A stretch of DNA of 64,000 nucleotides from Dimorphilus gyrociliatus (lineage: Eukaryota > Annelida > Polychaeta > Dinophilidae): positions 3,417,404-3,481,403 of the forward strand of contig CAJFCJ010000007.1 of the NCBI GenBank assembly GCA_904063045.1, given 5' to 3'. Position numbers and translations under genes: made by a program. The notes below the pieces were generated by a model. It was not told the DNA's origin. It saw nothing but the letters and a program-made list of their open reading frames with translations, and made no database searches. This document shows positions 14,001 to 24,371 of this stretch, one piece after another. Each line of letters opens with the position of its first letter. The first letter of the stretch is position 1.

Positions 14001-14911
14001 ATTTTCGATTCTTCAGAGGCGTTTGCTTCAGCTAAGTTAAGCGTCTAAGGATAATTTTGATTTTATAGGATATGCTAAAAAGAATAAAATCTATATATTC
14101 ATTATTACCTTTTTTAAATCTTCTTTACGTATACCATCTCCCTGTTTTGAATAAATTGTAAAAGTGCAATAGTAATATATTTACATCACTAAAAGACTGA
14201 GATGGAACCATATGGATGGTAGCTGTATCTCCATTGTTACTATTACCCTAATTCGAATGAAGAGCGTACATTTTAATTGATTTATACGCATGTTGAAACC
14301 TGATTCTTTAACTATCATTTTCGAATTATTGTGATAGCTTTGAAAGCATATTCCTACAACCTGTGGTTCCATCTCAAAGTAATTATTGTAAATATAATTA
14401 TTAATATATTTTTAATAAGACAGATTTATGAAATTATGAGATCAACCCATTGATAACAGTAAAAAATATGGCATATTTCCTGCTTAAATGTTGTGAATTA
14501 ACTTAAACTAAAGTTCTTTGGTCCAAAACTGATTGTAATCATGTTAGTTCACGTTGCATGAGAAATTAGTTCATCTTTGAGGGTATAAGTAGAAACGTTT
14601 AGAAGATCAAACGCTTCTGAAGAAATGTAGGGTTAAAGAGATAATCCAAATCTACTGCATTTGATTATTGAAAATAGAGCTCTAAAAGGCTACTCTTCTT
14701 AGAGGAAATGTTTTCGAAGAATTCACGGAATTAAGTTTTGTCAAAACTTTAAAACGTTATTTGATAGTCCAGGCCAGTCATCATTTCCAAACTTATTTCC
14801 ACCGACTTACTTACTTTTATAGGCCTGAAGATGTTTGGCGGTTAATTAAGGCATAAATTATGCCACCACCTGGGTTTTATTCGGCCTTTTAAAATTTCAA
14901 TACATATATAG

Positions 14912-14944
<33 letters not shown>

Positions 14945-16260
14945 TGTATATTACAAATGTACGTGACGAAACATCACACAGAGTTTTTTCAATTTTTTTT
15001 TTCAACATAAGAGTCAGTAAAAAAGTTCACAAGAAACGTATAGTCTTTTTTTTCCCTAGGCAAACTGTATCCCTTGGAAAATGTTCATATTCAGTTCATA
15101 AATTCAAGTGTGATAAAACATTTCTAGAAGTGTTTCTTCTTTCCTCCATTCTCCAATGAACATCACATACATTAAGTTTTACGTTTTTAAAATAACTCGA
15201 CATAAATCTGTATTCATTTGAAGAAAAGAAAATAATGAAAGTATACTCACAATTATCGTCGGTTCCCTGTTTGAAAGAAGATAGTTTAATTAAAACGTCA
15301 TTTAGAATGTGAACGCCAGATAGAACGTCCTCTCGCATTTGATCAAAAACAAAGCTAAGAGTTGTTTTCCATAAAGGGGACAAATTAGAGCCTTGTATCC
15401 TCTTAACTTTTTAATTAAACTTACTTTGCTTTAATTGAAGAAGCAGAAAAAATTGGTTTCCTGGAGATTACGACCGAAGAATTTCTTGGTATTTGTTCAT
15501 CATCGTTTGTGTAAACTGTTTGCGTAAAAAAAATGTTCCGTATTTCATTCAATTCAAATATTTATTTTTGGATTCTTTAATGAAGCACATGGTTAAATAT
15601 AATTTAAAACCAAGTTGAAATGAATAGCACAATTGTACGTCACAAAAATGAAGTTGCGTAATAACAGACATTTTGAAAAATATATATGTACGCATCTGAT
15701 AAGTGTAATAGCAATATACGTCGAATATATATGTTTATTTACAAAACATATATTCTTTACATAGGTATACATATATATATATATATATAAATATCTCTAT
15801 TTTGAGCGATATTTATATATACATATGTATGTCTTTATTTATACAAAACACTGCATTTTTTCCATAAATGAACTGATAACAGCATATTGACAAATTGAAC
15901 GTAACGCAAAACCCTTAAGCGACTCTTAGCACTAGCGTTGCTAGACATAAAAGACTATGCAATATATAATATTGACCGTGCGAGTTTTACAGAATTTGTC
16001 GAATATCTTTTATATAACGAGTTAAAACAGAATATGCTCTTATTAAGGTTAACCTGTTGATGTAATTAAAATTTAATTGGAATTTTATTAATACCTTCGG
16101 AAGGGTTTGACGAACTGACAACCTCCAATTCAGGGTTATTCGCCAACTTGATTTTAGCAGCTACCAGCTTTTTGAGTTCACCTAACGAAATATGAGATCC
16201 TTCAAAAGATATAGAGTCAAATTCTTTTTGACTTTTCAATCTGAAGTGGACACATGACAT
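11078..16260 (-). CDS. RBBP6: RBBP6 E3 ubiquitin ligase (DWNN, zinc knuckle, RING, RS)
   Basis: Nuclear RING E3 and pre-mRNA 3'-end processing factor (Mpe1/RBBP6 family). Exons with matching phases: 16095-16260 and 15425-15515 (ubiquitin-like DWNN domain, MSCVHFRLKSQKEFD... and IPRNSSVVISRKPI); micro-exons 15251-15266 (16 nt) and 14109-14141 (33 nt); 13707-14044 (LAEANASEESK, zinc knuckle CHNCNKRGHYKWQC); 13098-13645 (GKKEKPPFFPG, RING with CFLCNDLMKDAV, CCHKSFCDEC and CPNC); 12200-12934 (proline-rich segment, then an RS domain with many SRSRSR repeats); a long Arg/Glu/Asp-rich exon from 12134 down; and 11078-11181 (Lys-rich tail KKHKKAKKHKKHKKSSK). The donor of the Arg/Glu exon is uncertain: 11460 and 11508 both keep phase, and unspliced reading stops at 11401 after a hydrophobic stretch. 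The gene is divergent from SLC22. Confidence 0.93.
11540..12010 (-). repeat. Arg/Glu/Asp-rich coding repeat in RBBP6
   Basis: A purine-rich (minus strand) degenerate repeat encodes tandem RREERRDDRRDRREE-like blocks of mixed charge. The best-conserved blocks lie near 11780-11980. Such R-D/R-E mixed-charge regions are known in splicing and 3'-processing proteins. The pyrimidine-rich plus strand keeps a 161-codon shadow ORF open, which is a consequence of composition. Confidence 0.85.
14142..15250 (-). other. Long RBBP6 intron between micro-exons
   Basis: 1109-base intron between the 16-nt and 33-nt exons, far longer than the usual 60 nt here. It contains a (TA)n tract at about 14907-14946 and small ORFs (for example 14181-14372) without recognisable homology. 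Confidence 0.6.
14907..14946. repeat. (TA)n microsatellite
   Basis: AT dinucleotide run with slight interruptions inside an RBBP6 intron. A second one lies at about 15769-15789 in the intron between 15516 and 16094. Confidence 0.85.
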
Positions 16261-16959
16261 GTTTTACCGGCAGAATTTTGGCTTGTTTTAGAATGTGAAA
16301 GCCATACAAAGATGGCTGCCGTTTTCACGTTCGAGTCTGGCGAGATTGGTACGATGTTCCGATTTTATCGAAACGTTCCACTAAAAAATATCGTATCGAA
16401 TTGTATAATCGATCTCGATATAGAATATTTATTTGAATAGTTCAATCTATTTTTACGCTTATAAATATATATGTAATTTTTATAAGAGGCTTTGTTGATC
16501 TATATTATATATTCTAAATTTAAATTGCCCTTTTGTTGACTAAACTTGACTTGGCTAATGTTATCACGATCATTAAACTAAAAATTTCGATTAAATATTT
16601 ACAAATACACCTTTTATCGATCAAAGTTAGCTTTCGACACATTTAAGAAATAAATTCTTTGTCAAAATATCGCTCTAAAGTAATCTTTTACCATAGAGTT
16701 TTGGCGCAAAAATTCAATTTATAATAATAATGGATAAAAGAAGAAATACTTTGCATAAAGAGAAAGTGAAACATTCTATTAGGATAAATTACAATAACAA
16801 GGTGAACTCGAATAAAAATTTTTTATTGAAAATTCTACTTAGAACTTGAATAAATAAACAGAGAAAAAAGTTCTATGCATTTTATCGCCAGTCGGCGCAA
16901 GTTGGTTTTACTGGATATAGGCATATCTGTCAAAAAAAAAAAAGATTTTCATAAAAATC
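16261..16959. promoter_or_regulatory. Divergent intergenic region, RBBP6 / SLC22
   Basis: 699 bases between two divergent start codons, so both promoters and 5' UTRs should lie here. The sequence is AT-rich. I see no clear TATA box, CCAAT box or ordered motif that decides a start site. Confidence 0.4.
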
Positions 16960-19900
16960 ATGGACGTGGAAAAGACTCTATCATCTCTCGGTAGTTGGGG
17001 AAGATTTCAAACAATACTATATTTTACATCAGCCATTATTAGTACATTCCCATCTTCATGGCACATGTTGGCTATTGTAATGATTGGTAAGTTGAAAAAA
17101 GCAAAACTTTCTTTATATTCATCTATTCATATATTTGTTGTACATTTTGTACCCCAATGTCTTCTTTTCTCTTCTATAACAATAAGACATTTTAAAGATA
17201 TATATATATATATACGATAAGTAGTAAAATTCGTCTTAAAAGTACTAATCGAAAAAGTTCTCTTCTATAAAACTATGTTCAAAATTTTATGCAAATTAAG
17301 GAGACTTTAACGTTTTTTATATAAAGTGTCTCAAATTTATATATATATATATATAAAATATTCGGCAAGAACGGAAAAAGAGAGAAATAGAGTAAAATTT
17401 CCCTATTTGCATGAAAGAATTGCGCTAGGTCTAAGCGACAATGAAGTATGATTCGATAATAGCTATAGAAATCAACTACAATTCAAGTGTTTGTGGAAAT
17501 CGTCAGACTAACGCAACGTATATTGAGTTTTTTTTCGTTCATGCGTTTAAAGAGGTCTCTTTATCCCAGATAGTTATATTATAAGCATCCATTTTACCGC
17601 TATACAAATTCAAGATATTCTTTTTATATGAAACGTCAAAATATATTTTGATAAAGGAGTTAATAATTAGTAAAAATATATTATTTCTTTTATTCGTTTA
17701 ATCTATTCACGATTTTCTCTCTATCTTCTATTTCTTATTCTTCTCCATTCCTTAGATAAGTTTCCCTAGACTGATTGCTTTTTTATATATATTCACTAGA
17801 TGTTGTTTTTTCTTCAACCAAAGTTTAACATGCTATGTGGTCTCGATTATAATATGGAATTCCATCATTTGTATTGTTATCTATGCTTCTTTACTTATAC
17901 TTTTGCGTGCAGAAAAAAAAAATATTTAATGGGGAAGATACAAGTAGATTTCATTAACTTTTAGTTATAATTACTAAGTAATTTCTCTCTTAAATCTTTC
18001 ATACAATAGGATATATTATCAATAAATTACATATACTCATCTCTCTATAATTATAATTTCTCAATAGCTTTCATATTTTCATATATAATAAAAAAAACCT
18101 AATCCTATTCTATTCAATCTCACCTCCTTTTCAACCATACATGCACATAGAGACACTCACCTTACCTCATTTCACCTAACACTCCCCACCCCCCGTCTCT
18201 TTTTCTTTTCTTTTTCTCTTCCCCTCTCCCCCCCTCCCCTTTCTTTCGTTCATAGGCCTAATTTTGTAATTTAAGTATTCATACAAACGATTTAGAATGT
18301 TGTTTTTTTGTAAAATATATATATATTACTTATATTTTGTTTATATAGAGTATATATACATATATATTTTTCAAGTTTATTATATTTCTCAGGTATGGAA
18401 CCAAGTTATAGATGTAAATTACCACCTAATACACTTCCCAATGAAAGTATACCCATATCCGAAGATGGTAATGGATTGGACAAGTGTTCAGTCTATACGA
18501 ATTATAGTAACGCAGAGTAGGAGTTTTTACATTTATCAATCCTTATTTAATCATTTCGATTGCTTTTAACTTTATTAATAGTTTGACCAATAAAACTGAA
18601 AAGTGCCCTAATGGAACATCTTTCAGCGGATCAGTTTTTTCTATTGTAAATGAGGTCAGGAAAAAAATTGACCTAAAAGTTAAAAACCTTAATATAAATC
18701 TTTCGTTTACAGTGGGATTTAACCTGTGATAAGGCCTATTTGGTTGAATTGTCACAAACTATATTAGTGGTTGGCGTAATTGTTGGAGCGATGCTCTGCT
18801 CGAGTCTCAGCGATAGGTTATTAACAACAAACAGAGAGCGAATGAATAAACAATATTATTATTTAAACTACTTAGATTTGGGAGGAAAGTCGTCTTTCTT
18901 TCATCCATGTTAGCTGAATCGGTACTTGGATGCCTTGTAACATTTATGCCCAACTATTACTCTTTCGCAGTTGTAAGATTCTTTATTGGAGTCGTCCAAC
19001 AAGTAAAACTATAAACATATCAAGTGCAACTGCTTCATAATCATTAAAAACAATCTATAGGGAATGGTAGTTGCCGGGTTCGTTTATCTTTGCGAAATAT
19101 TTCCAGCCTCAAAAAGGACCATACCAGCTCTCTTTATGCAGGTAAAGATTTCATTTTTTTGTCCCATACAGGTATAAACGGGTAATGTAAATATTATTTA
19201 TATTACAGATTTTTTGGGCCATTGCCATATGTGTTCTATCTTTAATTGGATATTCAGAAAGAAATTGGAAAAATTTCATGTACATCATTAGTGTGCCGTT
19301 ATGCGTTGCTCTTCCATTATTTTGGTTAGTTAGATTATGTACTGTAAACATATATGGTACATTCTCTCCTCGTATAGGTTCCTACCGAGTAGTTTGCCTT
19401 GGTTAGTTGCGAAGAAGAGGTACGAGCAAATTCAAAATTACGTCAACAAGGTTGAAAAATATAATAGGATAGCATTGCCGGAAGATCTGCAAAACGTTAG
19501 GAAATCTTATGAGGTTTGTGAATTTTTCATAAATCTCCAGAGACTAATTGACAATAAATTACATAATAATTAAGGGTAAAGGAAATGAGGCTCTCATTAA
19601 GGGTGGTGATGATTCTTCAAACTATACAATATTGGATTTATTTAAATCTAGCAAATTGAGATTAAACTGTCTTATCATGTGTTATATATGGTGCGTAAAT
19701 TCTTTGGTTTATTACGGATTATCGTTAAGTACTTCGAGCTTGGCCGGTGATCCTTACCTGAATTTTTTCCTCTCCGGTTTGGTTGAGATACCTGCTTATA
19801 TAGTATCGGCATTTGCCCTTCAATAGTATGTATCTTTATAATTGTTATATCGGTCCTGTTGTAAATGTGTTCACTTACTGCAAAAGCTTCGGACGACGCT

Positions 19901-20440
19901 GGCCAATTTGTATATTTCACACAATAGCTGGAATGTCTCTTCTCATTGCCATATTCCTACCCGGAGGTAGAGCTGAGACTGTTCTGTCCATGATAGGAAA
20001 GTTTGGAATAACAGGATCTTTCGGCTGTATATTCCTTTGGACACCGGAAATAGTTCCTACTACACTTCGAAGTCAGGGAATAGGTATTGCCTCCGTAGGC
20101 GGTAGAGCAGGGAATATTGTAGCTCCATTTTCTTCCTACGTTGTAAGCTCTTTCAAATTAATTAAAAATTCTACTTGTATTGACTGTTTCTTCTTCTTTT
20201 ATCTAGGTTAAAGTTATACCATGGCTACCAGGAGTTATCTTTGGCGGCATGTCCCTAGTAGCAGCTGTTTTAACGCTATTCTTACCTGAAACTCTAAACA
20301 GACCACTTCCTCAGACGATAGAAGAGGTTGAGGGATGGACAAGAACTTTAACAAAAGAAGAAAAGATGAAAGCAAAAGCTAGGGAATTAGGTAGGAATGA
20401 GGAAGAAATGAAAGAATTTCAAAAGCCAATAGATACCTAA
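16960..20440 (+). CDS. SLC22-family organic ion/carnitine-type transporter
   Basis: Major facilitator plasma-membrane transporter of the SLC22 (OCT/OCTN/CarT-like) family. Exon 1 (16960-17086) starts MDVEKTLSSLGSWGRFQTIL, a typical SLC22 N-terminus. After a 1.3-kb intron, exon 2 (from 18393) encodes the large extracellular loop with conserved cysteines and N-glycosylation sequons (NYS, NKT, NGT), then WDLTCDKAYLVELSQT. The loop 2-3 motif is LSDR-FGRKVVF, followed by VYLCEIFPASKRT, SERNWKNFM, LPSSLPWLV, SFGRRWPICIFH (the second RXGRR-like loop), WTPEIVPTTLRSQGIG, GRAGNIVAPF and FLPETLNRPLPQTIEEVEGW. About twelve membrane segments are spread over roughly ten exons. The substrate (cation, anion, carnitine, carcinine) cannot be told from these motifs. 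The stop is at 20438-20440. Confidence 0.92.
17087..18392 (+). other. Long first intron of SLC22 gene with pyrimidine tract
   Basis: 1306-base intron, about twenty times longer than others nearby. It contains (TA)n runs at about 17199-17214 and 17337-17356. A strongly C/T-rich stretch spans about 18180-18252 (CCCCACCCCCC, then mixed CT runs), unlike the AT-rich surroundings. No ORF inside has recognisable homology. First introns of this kind often carry enhancers, but no specific site is identified. Confidence 0.6.
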
Positions 20441-21425
20441 ATAGAGAAATTGGCTTATGCTGCAACTCCAGGGAATTTCTTAATAATGTTTATCATAGTT
20501 TATGTATACTAATTGAAAAAAAATGTATCGTTCGTTAAGCATCTAAAGGTGGAATTATAGCAAGTAGAATATTACGTTAATAAATTTGAAATTACCTTTA
20601 TGGAGGTCAATTTGTAGTATTTCAAGAAAAAGAAAAAAAAAACATTCGTTTTGTTTACGTTATGGAGAAAACTAAGAAACAATCCTTTACTTTTTTTTTA
20701 TTTTTTTAAAAAAGAAAAAACTTTTTTTTTAATAAAAAAAAAAAGTTCTTTGTCCCTTTTCTCGTTCATAAAAATAACATAAGAGATAAGTAAAATTGGT
20801 AAATAATTAATTAATATTATTATTATCACAATAATATAAAAAAATATGTAAAAAAATATTTCCAAAATACAGATTTTAATTTGTTTTTCTTTTTTTTATA
20901 AATGTTGTATGATAAACGATATAAAAAAAAAGAAAACCTGACAAATACACTTAAGTAAATGAAATAACTTTGTGTTATTTTGTTTTTCTTCCTCTCCTTC
21001 TTCTTATATGTTAATATGATTTAGGCCTGTACAGCAATATATAAAAAGAAAGAAAGGAAGAGAGAAAAACAAAGTAAACAAACAAAATTGGTAAAGGTGA
21101 AAAAAAGTTGAAAAAAAGTTCTATTATTTATATATATATATATAATTAAGTTATTTCTCTATTTCATAATTTTAATAATTCTCACTTTTTCCTGAATTTG
21201 AGCGAATTTTTTAACAGGTACAAAAAAACGTATAAATGACAATATTGTGTAACATTTGAAAACAAAAAAAAAGAAAAAAAGAGGAATTTCGATCACTTGT
21301 TTGTTTCTCTTTTTCTTCTTCTTCTTCTTCTTCTTCTTCTTTCAAACAATTAGTCATATTTTTAATTTAGATACCATCTAATCTTTTCTCCCACCAAACA
21401 ATATGAAAAAAAAAAGTAACCAGTA
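20441..21425. other. Intergenic region between converging SLC22 and EcR-like genes
   Basis: 985 very AT-rich bases with many A and T homopolymers, a (TA)n run at about 21130-21144 and a (TTC)n run at about 21313-21342. It is presumably both 3' UTRs. No gene is seen. Confidence 0.5.
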
Positions 21426-22836
21426 TTACAAACTTTGTAGGTTGTTGTTGGCATTACTACATGTTGGAGATGAAGAATCTTTTTGGCGATTTTCCGTTGA
21501 ATCGGTTACGTCAAAATATTCTTCTAGTAGAGGTGGGAGTGATCCCTTTTCCACCTTGAGCGAAAACATGACTTGAGAATGTTCGGCTGCTAATTCACGC
21601 AATCTACATAATTGCATAATCAATTTAGCAAAAAAATACGATTTTTTAGATCTTCTGAATCTATCATATTCCTGCAGGGCCTCAGCATATTTTTCCTGGA
21701 GTTCAATAACAGCTTTTGGAAATTTTAAGCCAGGACGATCTAAAAAAAGAATAGAAAAGAGAGCTACAGTTACAGGTTAAATATCAATATTCTTAAAATA
21801 ACATACCTGTAAAGATACTAATGGCTGTAACCAGAGCGTATTCTGCATTATCTACCCGTAATTGTCCCATACCACCACAAAATTCAAACATACTCGAAAC
21901 AAAGGAATGAAGACCTGCCATTGACATACTCTGTTGAGTATGAGCTATACCGTCGGCAAAGACCACTGTATTTGTTTCTGTATCATATCTTCTAGCAGTT
22001 CTTAACATCATTACCTCACAAGCGGAACCTTTCAAGAGAGTAATTTGATCATCTCTGTTCAGATCCAGGAAGCCAGGTAGATGTTTAGCAAAATCAACAA
22101 TTAAATGAGTAGTTAGTATGGTCATTTCGGCCATATTTTTAAATAGAGCATCTGACATATCTTTTGGCCTGCCTTGATCACTAACCCTTACTCTAGAAAT
22201 TTTTTCGATATCATCCTTGGTCGGTAGTTCAAATCTATCCTGAAAAAAGACTAGTTCCTCTATTAGTTGGCGACATTCTTTCCTGACGTGAGTCATTGGA
22301 TTGGAGATAGGGCTTTGATAATTTTCATCCGACACGATTGAATTAGAGTCAGGACTAAATTGCTCTACGGAACTAGTTATCGAACCCTTGCGTCGTTTGT
22401 CTTTCCTTCGAGCATCACGAGCTTTGCATTGTTCATCAGACAGAAGACACTCTTCTTTCATGCCTACCTCTTTACACCTACGCAAACGACACGATTGACA
22501 GCGTCTCCTCATCCACATGTCCATTTCACAATTGCCGCCATTTTTACATTTATACTTAGCGTCTCTTGTAATTGATCTTCTGAAAAAACCTTTACATCCT
22601 TCACACGATAAGGCGTTATAATGATAACCTGAGGCTCGGTCCCCGCAAACGAGACATAATTCTTCTTCCCTACTTCTAGCTCCAAAGTTCGACGATTCAC
22701 TTTTCATTCGTTTCTCGGCTACATTTTTGTTATCTTCATCGTCGGTATCCTCCTTAATCTCTTTTTTAATCTTATCTTTCCAAGTCGGGGAGGTTCCCGT
22801 TGTTTTTTCGTGCCACCAACTATCGTTACCGCTCAT
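21426..22836 (-). CDS. EcR: Ecdysone receptor-like nuclear receptor (NR1H)
   Basis: Ligand-activated transcription factor, expected partner of RXR/USP. The start ATG at 22834-22836 opens a short Lys/Glu-rich A/B region. The two-zinc-finger DNA-binding domain begins CLVCGDRASGYHYNALSCEG, with P-box CEGCKGFFRR, the second finger around CEMDMWMRRRCQSC and the EcR-type extension RLRRCKEVGMKEECL. The ligand-binding domain includes ILTTHLIVDFAKHLPGFLDL, DDQITLLKGSACEVMMLRTA, RRYDTETNTVVFADG, DNAEYALVTAISIFT-DRPG and a C-terminal AF-2 helix (PPLLEEYFDV). One intron (about 21740-21808) splits the ligand-binding domain after helix 8. The helix-3 and helix-5 sequences fit EcR better than LXR. No lineage-specific F domain beyond a short Ser/Asn-rich tail. 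Confidence 0.93.
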
Positions 22837-24371
22837 AACACAATTAATTCAAGATCCCAAGCCTGTTCTGAAATTGGCAAAATGCCATTATTATAGCCCA
22901 AAAATAGCTATAGCTATAACTACAATTATACTTATATATATATATATATATATAAGAATTAAAAGAGTAGAAAAACTATAAAAATAAGGTGGAAGAGGCT
23001 AAGAATAACAGGAGTGTAGGAGGAGTAGGAAAAAGAACACGAAATGACTTCCAATACACTCATACTAAGTTGATAAAGGTAAGTATCGGATTAATTAATT
23101 AAATTCGCCGTAGGTAAACCATAAAGGAAAATGAATAGAAGAGGAAAAGATAAAGATATAGTTAGATAGACAGAGAGAGAGAGAGAGAGAGAGATAGATA
23201 GATAGAGAAAGACATAATTAATACAAATATACCAAAAATGAAAGGCTAAAATTAATTGTTTAAATAAATTGTTTTCTGCGTTAAAATCAATAAATTATTA
23301 CAATATTTATATGAATAAACAAGATATTATTATTCTTACTAGTTGAAATGATAGTTTAGAGACGAAATTGTTGTTATAAATATATCGTAGAAATCAAAAA
23401 GAATAAACAATTTTATTTAGGTCATATAGAAGAATAATAGAGAATATATCAAAGAGGTGGTAGCTACTGGATGACTACGTAGAATTATGTGTTTAATACG
23501 TACATTGCTTAGTAGACATATGTATTTATAGAGCTATGTAGATATATGCTATATGTACAGATACGTTTATATGGATATTACAAAAAAATTAGCCAGCAGA
23601 TTGAGTCATTTACTTAGAATAAACTGGTTGTTGAGAATATGCCAAACCGTTCTATTCTATTTCACTCGTCTTGTACTTAGAATATTTATAAATACTCACA
23701 ATAAACATGGTAAAAAACTCTTACAAGGTCGAACTAATTGTCTCCTAACTGTATATTTGTAGATACGACTTTATCGAATATGCTTACCTATTAAATCGTT
23801 TGTAATTATGGAATTCTGCAACTTTACGGGTAAAATATTATGCATAGTAGCAAAGAGAGCGCCGGGAAGTTATAGTATAGAGAAAAAACGTCAGCAAGAG
23901 CAGGCAGAGCCACCTTTCGCTAACAATCATGAATATTAATGACCTAATGTTGAGGCCTGCTATAATAGACTAAGTAGCGTTTTGAGATTGATTAGTGTTA
24001 GTCTACTCAAGCTCCAATCGTACACAATTTGGCCTTGAATATAGGTATTGAGATAAAACAACGCTCTTTTTGTGCCTCTTATCTATACCAACCCAAATAT
24101 TGCTTATTAATACGTAGTTTAGATTATAGGAAGGGTGGCTGGCTAATCATCTTTGTATTAATTAGAGAATCAGAGACATGCTGTTCGTGGGGCCTATCTA
24201 GTACTCTTTATGTTTTTCTAGGTTACATTTTGTAAACAAGAAAATCGAATCTGGTCTAAATTTGGCGCTAAAGTTCACCAGTTTTGTTTCTCTCCCCATT
24301 AACGTTTTACCGGAAGTTATTTTTTTGTTATTTAGTTTTGCGCCCAAGCTTGACTAAAATTTTTATATCTT
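22837..24371. promoter_or_regulatory. Divergent intergenic region, EcR-like / HAUS8-like
   Basis: 1535 bases between divergent start codons, the largest gene-free gap here. It contains a (TA)n run at about 22932-22954 and a GA/GATA run at about 23170-23207. Short ORFs (23553-23762, 24029-24235) show no homology. It may hold non-coding 5' exons of the receptor gene, which commonly has several promoters, but I cannot point to one. Confidence 0.4.
23170..23207. repeat. GA/GATA microsatellite upstream of EcR-like gene
   Basis: A (GA)n run is followed by GATA units. Seen directly. Confidence 0.85.

Noticed and set aside
15096-15383. Minus-strand ORF (95 codons) overlapping the RBBP6 micro-exon
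   Set aside because: It uses a different frame from the micro-exon, crosses its splice sites and shows no homology.
16066-16260. A stand-alone DWNN-only short protein from the first RBBP6 exon
   Set aside because: Reading past the donor adds only a few residues and stops before the second half of the ubiquitin-like fold, so it would not fold; the splice to 15515 fits in phase.
23553-24235. Two small plus-strand ORFs between the EcR-like and HAUS8-like genes
   Set aside because: No homology, no splice context, and length is expected by chance.
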